DNA of 64,000 nt. Origin: Bacteroidota bacterium. Its GTDB lineage: Bacteria; Bacteroidota; Bacteroidia; Chitinophagales; Chitinophagaceae. The position numbers and the translations under genes were made by a program. Where the stretch lies: assembly GCA_018268015.1 (NCBI GenBank), contig JAFDXJ010000050.1:310001-374000 (forward strand), written 5' to 3'. Shown here piece by piece: positions 1-9,081 of this stretch. Numbering within the stretch: position 1 is the stretch's first letter; each line of letters begins with the position of its first letter. The notes beneath the pieces are model-generated. The model was given only the letters and a program-made list of their open reading frames with translations, did not search any database and was not told where the DNA came from.

Positions 1-512
1 CCGCTTTAAAGGCCTCATTTACCTATATCACCCAGAATAAAAATAAAAGTGAAAAAAATACTGAGTCCGGGATCCTTTATATGAAAGGAAATAAATATTA
101 TTTTAAAAGAGGCGTGAATGAAATTTTTTCCAATGGCATTAAAACCTGGAACTATAATGGAAATGATGAAGTAATAGTGGAAAATGTAGATGCGTCTGAT
201 GAAGAGGCTTTTACACCGCAAAAATTCCTGTCTGATTTTTATGAAAAAGAATATACTTATCAATTGATTTCCTCATCTGGTGATTATTATACGATTCAAT
301 TAACTCCTATAGATAAAAGAAAAAATTTTAAACAAGTTTATATTTATATCAATAAGTCCAAGAACCTGGTCACAAAAGCTAAAATTTGGGACAAAGCAGG
401 TAATACCATTGATTTCACATTATCCAATATAGATACCAAAGCCTCTTTGCCGGATAGTAAATTTGTGTTTGATACCTCAACACATCCCGGTGTGGAAGTG
501 ATTACGCAATAA
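1..512 (+). CDS. LolA-like outer-membrane lipoprotein carrier protein, 3' part
   Basis: Only the last ~169 codons are in the window. The frame is open from base 3, well before the first ATG at 81, so the gene starts to the left. The translation looks like the LolA fold of the Bacteroidota: repeated antiparallel strands such as GILYMKGNKYYF, TWNYN and FKQVYIYINKSKNLVTKA, and a typical ending TLSNIDTKASLPDSKFVFD. LolA is a periplasmic chaperone that carries lipoproteins from the inner to the outer membrane. The signal peptide and first strands are outside the window. A terminator follows 24 bases after the stop, so this appears to be the last gene of its transcript. Family call fairly secure; equivalence to E. 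coli LolA is inferred. Confidence 0.75.
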   Translation, partial: ALKASFTYITQNKNKSEKNTESGILYMKGNKYYFKRGVNEIFSNGIKTWNYNGNDEVIVENVDASDEEAFTPQKFLSDFYEKEYTYQLISSSGDYYTIQLTPIDKRKNFKQVYIYINKSKNLVTKAKIWDKAGNTIDFTLSNIDTKASLPDSKFVFDTSTHPGVEVITQ

Positions 513-535
513 AATAGTTTCGATCCATAAAAAAA

Positions 536-562
536 TAGCCCTTTAAAAAGGGCCATTTTTTT
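536..562 (+). terminator. Rho-independent terminator after LolA-like gene
   Basis: GCCCTTT at 538-544 can pair with AAAGGGC at 547-553. A short loop opens the stem ends, and a T-rich run follows at 556-562. It ends the upstream gene just before the cmk promoter. Confidence 0.7.
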
Positions 563-565
563 AAG

Positions 566-573
566 TATGTTTG
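566..573 (+). promoter_or_regulatory. minus-7 promoter box (TATGTTTG) of cmk
   Basis: The octamer matches the Bacteroidota minus-7 consensus TAnnTTTG exactly. It lies between the upstream terminator and the cmk ATG, 11 bases before the start codon, so the predicted 5' leader is only a few bases. No convincing minus-33 box was seen because the terminator occupies that place. Confidence 0.55.
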
Positions 574-584
574 CCTTTTAATCG

Positions 585-1274
585 ATGAAAGATAAAAAAA
601 TCATTATTACTATAGATGGATATTCATCTTGTGGCAAAAGTACTCTGGCATTGCAACTTGCCCAGTCGCTTAACTACATTTTTATAGATAGTGGTGCAAT
701 GTACAGAGCCATTACCCTTTATTTTCTTCAACATAACATGGATAGTCACAAAAGTGAGGATATTACCAGGGCACTAAATCAAATTCATTTGTCTTTTTTG
801 AAAAACCCCGATTCAAAGAAAAGCGATATCCTTCTAAATGGTGAAAATGTAGAGAAATTGATCCGTGAAATGAAAGTAAGTGAACAAGTAAGTCAGGTGG
901 CATCTATAGCTGAAGTCCGTGCATTTGCTGTATCACAGCAGAAAGAAATGGGCCTTCAAAAGGGAGTTGTTATGGAGGGGCGGGATATTGGTACCACAGT
1001 ATTCCCGAATGCAGAACTTAAAATTTTTCTTCTGGCTGATATGCATACACGCATCCTGCGCAGGTATGATGAATTGAAAAAAATTACACCGGGTATTTCC
1101 ATAGATGAGGTTAGGAAAAATATTGAACATAGAGATTACCTGGACAGTCACCGGGAAATAAGTCCCTTAAGAAAAGCAGATGATGCTAAAATTCTGGATA
1201 ATACCCATCTAACTCTGGAAGAAGAATTAGACATTGTTCTTGCCTGGGCAAATAAAATCATTCGTGATGAATAA
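585..1274 (+). CDS. cmk: cytidylate kinase
   Basis: Phosphorylates CMP/dCMP with ATP in pyrimidine nucleotide synthesis (cytoplasm). 229 aa, the normal length. The Walker A loop is G12-YSSCGKS-19, the nucleotide-monophosphate motif DSGAMYR is at 35-41, and the EGRDIGT motif of CMP kinases is at 131-137. The YLDSHREISPLRKADDA segment near residue 190 is the family's conserved lid/C-terminal motif. The ATG at 585 is well placed relative to its own promoter box at 566. The gene converges on the E1 fusion gene with only 6 bp between stops and no obvious terminator. Identification is secure. Confidence 0.97.
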   Translation: MKDKKIIITIDGYSSCGKSTLALQLAQSLNYIFIDSGAMYRAITLYFLQHNMDSHKSEDITRALNQIHLSFLKNPDSKKSDILLNGENVEKLIREMKVSEQVSQVASIAEVRAFAVSQQKEMGLQKGVVMEGRDIGTTVFPNAELKIFLLADMHTRILRRYDELKKITPGISIDEVRKNIEHRDYLDSHREISPLRKADDAKILDNTHLTLEEELDIVLAWANKIIRDE

Positions 1275-1280
1275 GCCTCT

Positions 1281-3671
1281 TTATTCTTTCATTAAATGAA
1301 GAATAGCTTCAGAAATAGTTTCTACATTGGGTTTACTGAAGTAATCTCCATCACTTCCATAAGCAGGCCTGTGCGCCTGTCCGGTAAGCGTTTTAGGGGC
1401 AGCATCTAACCATTTATATCCTCCTTGTATTTCCATGACCTGTTGAAACATAAATGCCGTTGCACCACCTGGAACATCCTCATCAATAAAAATGATCCGG
1501 CTGGTTTTTTTCAAGGATTCAAGTATCATGTGATTGATATCAAAAGGCAATAAAGTTTGAACATCAATTAATTCACAAGAAATATTTTTTAACGCAGGCT
1601 GAATCAAGGCTTCTTGAATTATTCGAAGTGTAGAGCCATAAGAAACGATGGTTACATCTTCTCCACTTTGTAAAATTTCAGGAATACCCAATGGAGTAGA
1701 AAATTCCAATAAATTGGCAGGCAACTTTTCTTTCAAACGATAGCCATTCAAACATTCAATAATTAAACCGGGATCATTACCTGCGAGCAAAGTATTGTAA
1801 AATCCTACTGCCTGAACCATATTCCTTGGCACACAAACCCGCATTCCTCTCAATGAATTCAATATCATACCCATCGGTGAACCGCTATGCCATATCCCTT
1901 CCAGTCGATGGCCTCTGGTGCGAACAATCAATGGGCAGGCCTGCCTGCCATTTGTACGGAATTGTAATGTGGAAACATCATCAGATAAAGGTTGCAATCC
2001 ATATAACAGATAATCCAGGTATTGAATTTCAGCTATTGGCCTGAGGCCACGTAATGCAAGTCCTATGCCCTGGCCCATGATCGTAAGCTCTCTGATACCG
2101 CTATCAAAAACTCTTAATGCTCCAAATTTTTGTTGCATACCGGCAAAGCCCTGATTCACATCTCCAATAAATCCAACATCTTCACCAAAGGCCACTACTT
2201 TGGGGTTAGCACTAAATAAAGCCTCAAAATATTTGTTCAAAACTTCATAACCATTCATGGTGGAGTCTTCCTGGAAAATGGGTGGAACATGATTTTTTTT
2301 CAAAGTACTTTTTGGGCTATCATCAAAAAGATGGGTATTAAACAATGCCTTATTTTTTTTCAATAATTGTTCATAAAACTCTTTCAATGTTTGATCCTGA
2401 CCGGATTTTTCTGTTAATTGAATAGAGGTAGATAGGGCGTGTAAAGTATCTCTCCTTAATGCTTCTTTATTTTCCAAAAGCTCATGGGCAATATTTTGCA
2501 GGCGTTGATAAAGATCCATGTCATTCACCGTTACAGATTGAATGATACCTGCAGCTTTTTCAATTTCTTCCCGTATGGGATTCAAATAATTTGCCCAAGC
2601 AATATTCTTTTCCTCCTTTACATGGGCTTTTATTCTGGCCTCAATCTGTAGAAGTTCTTCTTCTGAAGCGATACTATTTGAAATGATCCATTCTTTCATC
2701 TTGGCCAGACAATCCCATTCCTTTTCCCAATGGAGTCTTTCAGCATCTTTATAACGTTCATGACTTCCGGATGTGGAATGCCCTTGTGGCTGTGTTAGTT
2801 CTTCAATGTGAAATAAGGCGGGCACATGCGTCTCCCTGATTTTTTTTATTCCGGATTCAAATGTTTCACAAAGCCCGGCATAATCCCATCCTTTTACTTT
2901 ATAAATATCCAGGCCATTTGTTCCGTCTTCTTTTTGAAAACCTTTGATGGCTTCAGAAATAGAACCTTTTGTTGTCTGATATTTTTTAGGAACAGAAATA
3001 CCATAACCATCATCCCAAACAAAAATAGCTAAAGGGACTTGTAAGACACCGGCTGCATTAATGGTTTCCCAGAAATGCCCTTCACTGGTTGAGGCATCAC
3101 CAATAGTGGTAAAGCAAACTTCATTACCATGATTAGAAAGAGTGGAAAAAGTTTGTAGAGCATCAGATTCTCTGAATAATTTTGAAGCCATTGCAAGACC
3201 TATACTTCTGGGCATTTGTCCTGCCGTGGGAGCCATATCGGCCGCTACATTTTTTATATCGGCAAGATTTCGCCAATCTCCTTTTTCATCAAAATTAGAA
3301 GTGGAAAAATGACTGATCATCTGGCGGCCGGAACTGTTTGGCTCATTTTGAATATCTGGATCTGCATACAATTGTGCAAAGAATTCTCTTACAGATACTA
3401 AGCCGGAGGCAAACATAAAAGTCTGATCACGGTAATAACCGGATCGCCAGTCTCCCGGCTGAAAAAATTTAGCCATAGCAATTTGAGCCAATTCTTTGCC
3501 ATCTCCAAAAATCCCAAACTTGGCCTTTCCGGTTAAAACTTCTTTACGGCCTAAGAGGCTGGTTTCTCTGCTTTTACAAAGTATCTCAAAATCAGAAAGT
3601 ACTTCATCCCTGAAATCTTCAAATGATAATAATTCCTTTGTCAACTGTTGTGGGGCTATTTCATTTTCCAT
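1281..3671 (-). CDS. 2-oxoacid dehydrogenase E1, fused alpha and beta subunits
   Basis: Thiamine-diphosphate-dependent decarboxylase component of a branched-chain 2-oxoacid or pyruvate dehydrogenase complex. The alpha subunit occupies about residues 1-400. Its TPP motif, starting GDASTSEGHFWE and ending WDDGYGIS, is at about 190-225. A linker of about 70 residues follows, then the beta subunit from about 471 to 796 (AFGEDVGFIGDVNQGF, then IECLNGYRLKEKLP and the transketolase C-terminal domain). Most bacteria encode the two as separate genes; the fused form is known in Bacteroidota. No E2 or E3 gene is nearby, so substrate cannot be read from context; branched-chain 2-oxoacids are the best guess. 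A TATTTTCG box ends 4 bases before the ATG. Confidence 0.9.
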   Translation of the reverse strand: MENEIAPQQLTKELLSFEDFRDEVLSDFEILCKSRETSLLGRKEVLTGKAKFGIFGDGKELAQIAMAKFFQPGDWRSGYYRDQTFMFASGLVSVREFFAQLYADPDIQNEPNSSGRQMISHFSTSNFDEKGDWRNLADIKNVAADMAPTAGQMPRSIGLAMASKLFRESDALQTFSTLSNHGNEVCFTTIGDASTSEGHFWETINAAGVLQVPLAIFVWDDGYGISVPKKYQTTKGSISEAIKGFQKEDGTNGLDIYKVKGWDYAGLCETFESGIKKIRETHVPALFHIEELTQPQGHSTSGSHERYKDAERLHWEKEWDCLAKMKEWIISNSIASEEELLQIEARIKAHVKEEKNIAWANYLNPIREEIEKAAGIIQSVTVNDMDLYQRLQNIAHELLENKEALRRDTLHALSTSIQLTEKSGQDQTLKEFYEQLLKKNKALFNTHLFDDSPKSTLKKNHVPPIFQEDSTMNGYEVLNKYFEALFSANPKVVAFGEDVGFIGDVNQGFAGMQQKFGALRVFDSGIRELTIMGQGIGLALRGLRPIAEIQYLDYLLYGLQPLSDDVSTLQFRTNGRQACPLIVRTRGHRLEGIWHSGSPMGMILNSLRGMRVCVPRNMVQAVGFYNTLLAGNDPGLIIECLNGYRLKEKLPANLLEFSTPLGIPEILQSGEDVTIVSYGSTLRIIQEALIQPALKNISCELIDVQTLLPFDINHMILESLKKTSRIIFIDEDVPGGATAFMFQQVMEIQGGYKWLDAAPKTLTGQAHRPAYGSDGDYFSKPNVETISEAILHLMKE

Positions 3672-3675
3672 ACAG

Positions 3676-3683
3676 CGAAAATA
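3676..3683 (-). promoter_or_regulatory. probable minus-7 box (TATTTTCG) of the E1 gene
   Basis: A one-base variant of TAnnTTTG read on the minus strand, with 4 bases between it and the ATG at 3671. If used, the mRNA would be leaderless. The same TTCG variant appears before kdsC and mtaB. Confidence 0.4.
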
Positions 3684-3785
3684 ACAATAGTTTTTTAATG
3701 AAATTTGAAATACAAAGGGTATTTAAAATTATCTTATTTATGCAAAGTGGAATGGTTTATGTAACTCCTATTCAAAATTTTATAT

Positions 3786-3793
3786 TAGTTTTG
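3786..3793 (+). promoter_or_regulatory. minus-7 promoter box (TAGTTTTG) of the DUF1573 pair
   Basis: Exact match to TAnnTTTG, 39 bases before the ATG at 3833. It would drive both DUF1573 genes. The minus-33 position has no clear TTTG. Confidence 0.5.
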
Positions 3794-3832
3794 GTTCAAT
3801 TGTAATTTCTTATTCTTAAAAATATCAAACAT

Positions 3833-4288
3833 ATGAAAAAGTGGATTTTTATTTTGCCTGCATTATTTCTTTTTTCAGGTGTCAAAGCTCAAAATGTTGC
3901 TCAGGATACAGTGGCCACAGATATTAGTAAAATGGTAAGTTTTTCAGAATTAGATCATGATTTTGGAAAAATTCCTTATGGCAAACCTGTAGAATATTCT
4001 GTAACAATGAAAAACATTTCTTCTAAACCAATTGGAATTAAAGATGTGGTCAAATCATGCGGATGTACCACTCCGGAGTGGTCTGCAGGACCATATGCTG
4101 CCGGTGATACATTTAATGTCAAACTTGGATTCAGTGGTTATGCGGATGGTAGCTTTAGTAAATTGGTTACTATCTATTTCGATAATGGCCTGACACAAGT
4201 GATCAAATTCCATGGTGAAACTTTTAAAGCCCCTGATAATGCTGCTCCTGCAAATACGGCTATTTCAAAAATGAAAAATGGTCTTTAA
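3833..4288 (+). CDS. secreted DUF1573 domain protein (first of tandem pair)
   Basis: 151 aa. Residues 1-19 form a signal peptide ending VKA before Q20, so it is exported. A DUF1573 domain spans about residues 38-125, an Ig-like sandwich seen in many exported Bacteroidota proteins. It shows the hallmarks DFGKIPYGKPVEYSVTMKN and a CGCT motif after it. The function of DUF1573 is not established. The next gene, 12 bases downstream on the same strand, is a paralogue, so this is a two-gene transcript from the 3786 box. The C-terminal ~25 residues (APDNAAPANTAISKM) look disordered. Confidence 0.85.
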   Translation: MKKWIFILPALFLFSGVKAQNVAQDTVATDISKMVSFSELDHDFGKIPYGKPVEYSVTMKNISSKPIGIKDVVKSCGCTTPEWSAGPYAAGDTFNVKLGFSGYADGSFSKLVTIYFDNGLTQVIKFHGETFKAPDNAAPANTAISKMKNGL

Positions 4289-4300
4289 ATAATTACAACA

Positions 4301-4675
4301 ATGAAAAAAATATTCAGCATAATAGCTTTTGTATTAGTGATTCCTGTTCTAGCACAATCTATACAAAATGAGGTGGTTTTTAAAACCGTTACTTTCTCAT
4401 TTGGAAAGATTAATCTAAATAAACCGGTTTCCACTATATTTAATTTTACCAATAATACAGGCAAACCGCTGTTGATTGAAACAGCCACTGCAGAATGTGG
4501 TTGTACTGATCCGGAATATGATAAAAAGCCTGTATTGAATGGAAAGGACGGCGCCATAAAGGTTACATATAAGGCTGATACTCCGGGCGCTTTCTCCAAA
4601 AAAGTCACTGTAAAATTTTTCAATATTCCTCAACCAATTGTATTGACCATTGAAGGGGAAGTATTAAAAGATTAA
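4301..4675 (+). CDS. secreted DUF1573 domain protein (second of tandem pair)
   Basis: 124 aa with a signal peptide at 1-18 (cut before Q19). The DUF1573 domain fills the rest: SFGKINLNKPVSTIFNFTN, then the ECGCTDPEYDKKP segment with the family's Cys-Gly-Cys. It is shorter than its upstream neighbour but shares its layout, so a tandem duplication is likely. A hairpin with a T run follows 15 bases after the stop. Role unknown; periplasmic or surface location is inferred from the signal peptide. Confidence 0.83.
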   Translation: MKKIFSIIAFVLVIPVLAQSIQNEVVFKTVTFSFGKINLNKPVSTIFNFTNNTGKPLLIETATAECGCTDPEYDKKPVLNGKDGAIKVTYKADTPGAFSKKVTVKFFNIPQPIVLTIEGEVLKD

Positions 4676-4690
4676 AATATGTTGATTCTA

Positions 4691-4723
4691 AAAAAGCCTG
4701 TCAAATAGTTGATGGTTTTTTTT
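4691..4723 (+). terminator. Rho-independent terminator after the DUF1573 pair
   Basis: AAAAAGCC at 691-698 (window 4691-4698) pairs with GGTTTTTT at 4714-4721 through one G-T wobble. An inner stem TCAA/TTGA (4701-4704, 4709-4712) closes an ATAG loop. A T run ends it. The rest of the gap up to 4928 shows nothing recognisable. Confidence 0.65.
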
Positions 4724-4928
4724 ATGAGACACAAAAGACTTTATAAATTACAGGAGCTTTTTAACTGCTCAATTTGTTATCCGATTTTAACTATAGATCT
4801 CTTGGGATTTTACAAATATCACAGATTGAGATACGGCGTGTTTTTAAAATATTCATTTTTACCTGCAGTTAAATAGTATAAAGAAAAGGGCTTAATTTTA
4901 TCTGAAATAGAAGGGCAATCATTTTGTC

Positions 4929-5495
4929 ATGCATACAATAGAACCATATTCCAACTGGCGCGATCAGTACATCTCAGAAGAAGACCCACTGTCCCCATTT
5001 TACAGGCAAGATTATAATCACTTTGAATTTACACAAACAATTTATAATTATTATATTCATCCTTACTGGGACAACTTTGGAAGTCGCACCCTTTATATGA
5101 AAATCCTGTATGCAGATTATGAACAAAATTTTGCCATCCTAGAAATGATCGGAGAATGGAATGATGCCATTGAAGATGATATTATGACATTGAAACGCGA
5201 TGTGGTGGACGCATTATTCATGAATGGAATATATAAGTATATCTTAATTGTGGAAAATGTGTTGAACTTTCATAGTGGTGATAAAGATTATTATGAAGAA
5301 TGGTTTGAAGAAGTGACCGATGAGAATGGTTGGATTGTTTTTATCAATATGTCACAGGCTGCACAGCAAGATTTCAAAAAAAGAAAACTACAATATTTTA
5401 TTGAATTGATGACTATTCCCGCCTGGCGAACTTACAAGCCAGAATTCCTGTATTCGCTCATCAATGATGAAATCATGAAAAGACTACCTGAATAG
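4929..5495 (+). CDS. conserved hypothetical protein, no recognised domain
   Basis: 188 aa, soluble, no signal peptide and no membrane segment. It is acidic and unusually rich in Tyr, Trp and Phe (for example DYEQNFAILEMIGEWNDAIEDD and the WFEEVTDENGWIVFINMS stretch). I do not recognise a family. Codon use and composition resemble the neighbours, and the frame is long and free of interruptions, so it is a real gene. It follows the DUF1573 terminator by about 200 bases and precedes prfC by 42 bases on the same strand, but prfC has its own promoter box. No catalytic motif stands out. Confidence 0.7.
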   Translation: MHTIEPYSNWRDQYISEEDPLSPFYRQDYNHFEFTQTIYNYYIHPYWDNFGSRTLYMKILYADYEQNFAILEMIGEWNDAIEDDIMTLKRDVVDALFMNGIYKYILIVENVLNFHSGDKDYYEEWFEEVTDENGWIVFINMSQAAQQDFKKRKLQYFIELMTIPAWRTYKPEFLYSLINDEIMKRLPE

Positions 5496-5520
5496 GTTTC
5501 ATTCATCCGTTTGTATTACT

Positions 5521-5528
5521 TACTTTTG
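5521..5528 (+). promoter_or_regulatory. minus-7 promoter box (TACTTTTG) of prfC
   Basis: Exact TAnnTTTG match, 9 bases before the ATG at 5538, with a TTTC at 5497-5500 as a possible minus-33 box (20-base spacer). It lies downstream of the TTG at 5511, which therefore cannot be the start on this transcript. Confidence 0.6.
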
Positions 5529-5537
5529 CGCCCGATT

Positions 5538-7124
5538 ATGAAATTTGAAAAAGAAATTAACCGGCGTAAGACATTTGCAATTATCTCACACCCGGATGCC
5601 GGTAAGACTACACTTACCGAAAAATTCCTGTTATTTGGCGGAGCCATTCAAACAGCCGGTGCTGTGAAAAGCAATAAAATAAAAAAATTTGCTACCAGTG
5701 ATTTCATGGATATTGAGCGCCAGCGGGGAATTTCCGTTGCCACCAGCGTTATGACTTTTGAATATAAAAATTTCCTGGTGAATTTATTGGATACGCCGGG
5801 CCATAAGGATTTTGCCGAAGATACTTTTCGTACACTTACCGCAGTGGATAGTGTTGTTCTGGTCGTTGACAGCGTGAATGGGGTGGAAGAGCAAACACGC
5901 CGACTTATGGAAGTATGCCGAATGCGCAATACACCGGTAATAGTATTTATAAACAAAATGGATCGCGATGGAAAAAACCGTTTTGATTTATTGGAAGAAA
6001 TTGAAATGGAATTGAAAATAGAATTACATCCAATGACCTGGCCAATCAATAGCGGCAAAGATTTTAAAGGTGTTTACAACTTACATGAAAAAAGTTTACT
6101 GCTATTTTCACCAAACACAAAAGCATCTGATGAAAATAGTATAGAATTAAAAGATTTACAAGATGATCTATTGGATGAAAAATTAGGTAGTCATGATGCT
6201 GCCCAATTACGCGAAGATGTAGAATTGATTGATGGGGTATATGGTCAGTTAAAAGTGGAAGATTATCTTCAGGCAAAAGTCGCCCCGGTCTTTTTCGGTA
6301 GTGCAATAAACAATTTTGGTGTAAAAGAATTGCTTGATTCATTTATTTCCATTGCACCCATTCCACAGGAAAGAGAAGCATCCACCCGGATGGTAATGCC
6401 TGGTGAAGAAAAATTCAGTGGCTTTATCTTTAAAATTCATGCTAACCTAGATCCCAGGCATCGAGACCGGATCGCATTTGTAAGAATATGCAGTGGTAAA
6501 TTTTTGCGCAGCAAATATTATCATCATGTTCGTTTGCAAAAGGATATTCGTTTTAATAACCCATATTCATTTCTTGCAAGAAGTAAAGATATTATTGATG
6601 ATGCCTATCCCGGCGATGTGGTTGGTCTATTTGATACAGGGAATTTTAAAATAGGAGATACCTTAACGGAAGGTGAAGACTATTATTTTCTTGGAATACC
6701 TTCATTCTCTCCAGAAATATTTAAAGAACTTGTGAATAAAGATCCACTAAAAACAAAGCAATTAGAGAAAGGAATTAATCAATTGACAGATGAGGGAGTT
6801 GCTCAATTATTTACTCAATTTGGAGGCAATAAAAAAATTATTGGATGTGTGGGAGAATTGCAGTTTGAAGTCATTCAATACCGACTGCTAGAGGAATATG
6901 GCGCTGCCTGTGAATTCAGGACTTTGCCATTTTATAAAGCCTGCTGGCTCACAAGCAATGATCCCAAAAAATTGGAAGATTTTCTTCGTTATAAGCAACA
7001 AAATTCCGCTGAGGACAAAGATGGGCATCCTGTTTACCTTGCCCAAAGTGAATGGTTTTTAAAAACGGAAATGGATAATAATCCGGATATTGTTTTTCAT
7101 TTTACCAGTGAAATCAATAAATAG
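5538..7124 (+). CDS. prfC: peptide chain release factor 3
   Basis: Translational GTPase that recycles RF1/RF2 from the ribosome after termination. 528 aa from the ATG at 5538, matching the ~529-residue family length; a TTG at 5511 would add 9 residues but lies upstream of the promoter box. G1 is SHPDAGKTT (17-25), G2 lies in RQRGISV, G3 is DTPGHKDF and G4 is NKMD. The C-terminal part has [10 protein letters not shown] and [13 protein letters not shown] segments (here [14 protein letters not shown]) typical of RF3. It converges on glmS with an 18-base gap and no clear terminator. Identification is secure. Confidence 0.96.
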   Translation: MKFEKEINRRKTFAIISHPDAGKTTLTEKFLLFGGAIQTAGAVKSNKIKKFATSDFMDIERQRGISVATSVMTFEYKNFLVNLLDTPGHKDFAEDTFRTLTAVDSVVLVVDSVNGVEEQTRRLMEVCRMRNTPVIVFINKMDRDGKNRFDLLEEIEMELKIELHPMTWPINSGKDFKGVYNLHEKSLLLFSPNTKASDENSIELKDLQDDLLDEKLGSHDAAQLREDVELIDGVYGQLKVEDYLQAKVAPVFFGSAINNFGVKELLDSFISIAPIPQEREASTRMVMPGEEKFSGFIFKIHANLDPRHRDRIAFVRICSGKFLRSKYYHHVRLQKDIRFNNPYSFLARSKDIIDDAYPGDVVGLFDTGNFKIGDTLTEGEDYYFLGIPSFSPEIFKELVNKDPLKTKQLEKGINQLTDEGVAQLFTQFGGNKKIIGCVGELQFEVIQYRLLEEYGAACEFRTLPFYKACWLTSNDPKKLEDFLRYKQQNSAEDKDGHPVYLAQSEWFLKTEMDNNPDIVFHFTSEINK

Positions 7125-7142
7125 TAAACCTCTTAAGAAGAA

Positions 7143-8981
7143 TCATTCAACGGTAACACTTTTAGCAAGGTTCCTCGGTTTATCCACATCATGACCATTT
7201 TCCGTTCCAATAAAATAGGCGAGTAGCTGTAGTGGGATTACATTGATTATTGGCGCAAAAATTTCATTCATCCAGGGCATGGCGATAAAATCATCAGAAA
7301 TTTCTGAAGCAGTTTCATCACCATCCGTAATGATAGAAATGATCTTCCCTTTCCTGGCTTTTATTTCCTGCATATTACTGATAATCTTGGAATGGAATGT
7401 GTCATTTGTTGCGATGAAAACAATGGGCAAATGTTCATCAACCAATGCAATTGGGCCATGTTTCATTTCTGCTGCAGGATATCCTTCAGCATGTATATAG
7501 GAGATTTCTTTTAACTTCAAAGCACCTTCCAATGCTATGGGAAAATTGTAACCCCGGCCGAGGTATAAAAAATCACGTGCAGATTTATATTTGATAGCGA
7601 TCTCTTTGATTCTTTTTTCTTGTAACAGGATCTCTGCGACTTTATCCGGCACTTTGGATAATTCTTTACAGAGTAATTGATATTTTTCCTGGTCAATCGT
7701 TTTTTTTGCGTTGCCAATTTTTAGCGCCATTAACATCAATACAGCAAGTTGGCCTGTAAACGCTTTGGTACTGGCAACGCCTATTTCAGGGCCTGCATGA
7801 GTATAAGCTCCTGCATGGGAGATCCGTGCTATGGTGGAGCCAACTACATTGACAACGCCCAAAATAATAGCGCCCTGTTCTTTGGCTTTTTCGATCGCGA
7901 CTATGGTATCGGCTGTTTCACCACTTTGTGAAATAGCAATAATAATATCTCCAAGGTGAATGATTGGGTTTCGATATCGAAATTCTGAAGCATACTCCAC
8001 TTCTACAGGTATTCGGCATAATTCTTCAAAAATATATTCGGCTACCAGGCCTGCATGCCAACTGGTTCCACAGGCAATGATGATGATTCTGTTTGCCCGA
8101 ATAATTTCTTCCAAATATTCCTGGATACCTGAAAGTGTTATTTGACCGGTATCGGCATCTAATCTTCCTCTTAAACAATCATGTATCGTTTGAGGCTGAT
8201 CACAAATTTCTTTCAGCATAAAATGGTCATATCCGCCTTTTTCAATAGCTGCTAAGTCCAGGTCTAATTGGATGATGAAAGGTGTTTGATTTTCATTACC
8301 CAAATTTTTCAAGACAAGTTCATCCTTTTTGACAATGGCTATTTCATAGTCTTTTACGTAAACCACTTCTTTGGTATATTCAATAATGGGTGATGCATCA
8401 CTGGCCAGAAAGTGTTCATTTTTTCCAATTCCAATAACCAATGGACTGCCTTTACGTGCAGCAATGATCGTTTCCGGATTTTCTTCATCTATTAATAAAA
8501 GGCAATAGGCACCCACAATCCTGCGAAGGGCAATTCGCAATGCTTCTTCAAGGTTACATTGATTGCACGTTTGAATATCTTCAATAAAGCATAATAATAC
8601 TTCCGTATCTGTTTCGCTTTGAAAAGAATATCCTTTAGCAAGCAATTCTTTTTTAATCGGCAAATAATTTTCTATTATACCATTATGGATCATAGCAATC
8701 TTACCTGATGGAGATAAATGAGGGTGTGCATTTGCATCACTGGGTTCTCCATGAGTTGCCCAACGTGTATGTCCAATGGCTATATGGCTATGTAAATTTA
8801 CGCCAAGGAGTGTTTCTTCCAGGTCAGCTACTTTCCCTTGTTTTTTATAAACTTTTACCTTTTGATCATTTATTAATGCAATACCTGCACTATCATAGCC
8901 CCGATATTCCAGTCTCTTTAAACCCTTTAAAACAATAGGGTAGGCTTCTCTGTTTCCAATATATCCAACAATACCACACAT
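7143..8981 (-). CDS. glmS: glutamine-fructose-6-phosphate aminotransferase (isomerizing)
   Basis: Makes glucosamine-6-phosphate from fructose-6-phosphate and glutamine, the first step toward UDP-GlcNAc for peptidoglycan and LPS. 612 aa from the ATG at 8981. That start is chosen because the mature protein must begin with the catalytic Cys (MCGIVGYIG); the frame is open 69 bases further upstream but those residues do not fit. The N-terminal glutamine amidotransferase domain (~1-220) includes GHTRWATHG. Two SIS sugar-isomerase domains follow (~290-430 and ~465-600). The C-terminus DVDKPRNLAKSVTVE is the canonical active-site tail. No glmS ribozyme was seen upstream. Confidence 0.97.
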   Translation of the reverse strand: MCGIVGYIGNREAYPIVLKGLKRLEYRGYDSAGIALINDQKVKVYKKQGKVADLEETLLGVNLHSHIAIGHTRWATHGEPSDANAHPHLSPSGKIAMIHNGIIENYLPIKKELLAKGYSFQSETDTEVLLCFIEDIQTCNQCNLEEALRIALRRIVGAYCLLLIDEENPETIIAARKGSPLVIGIGKNEHFLASDASPIIEYTKEVVYVKDYEIAIVKKDELVLKNLGNENQTPFIIQLDLDLAAIEKGGYDHFMLKEICDQPQTIHDCLRGRLDADTGQITLSGIQEYLEEIIRANRIIIIACGTSWHAGLVAEYIFEELCRIPVEVEYASEFRYRNPIIHLGDIIIAISQSGETADTIVAIEKAKEQGAIILGVVNVVGSTIARISHAGAYTHAGPEIGVASTKAFTGQLAVLMLMALKIGNAKKTIDQEKYQLLCKELSKVPDKVAEILLQEKRIKEIAIKYKSARDFLYLGRGYNFPIALEGALKLKEISYIHAEGYPAAEMKHGPIALVDEHLPIVFIATNDTFHSKIISNMQEIKARKGKIISIITDGDETASEISDDFIAMPWMNEIFAPIINVIPLQLLAYFIGTENGHDVDKPRNLAKSVTVE

Positions 8982-9081
8982 AACTGAAAAATTTAATTTG
9001 CAATATCCTTCTTTTATTCCTCGCAGGAAAATATTCTCATGTATTTTCAAAAAAAGTTAAGAAGTAATCAAACTCAAGGCT

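Noticed and set aside
5511..5537. TTG at 5511 as start of prfC
   Set aside because: It lies upstream of an exact promoter box (5521-5528) and adds nine residues not needed; the ATG at 5538 gives the normal RF3 length.
8982..9050. Upstream in-frame start for glmS
   Set aside because: GlmS must start with Met then catalytic Cys; MCGIVGY begins at 8981 and the extra 23 residues match nothing.
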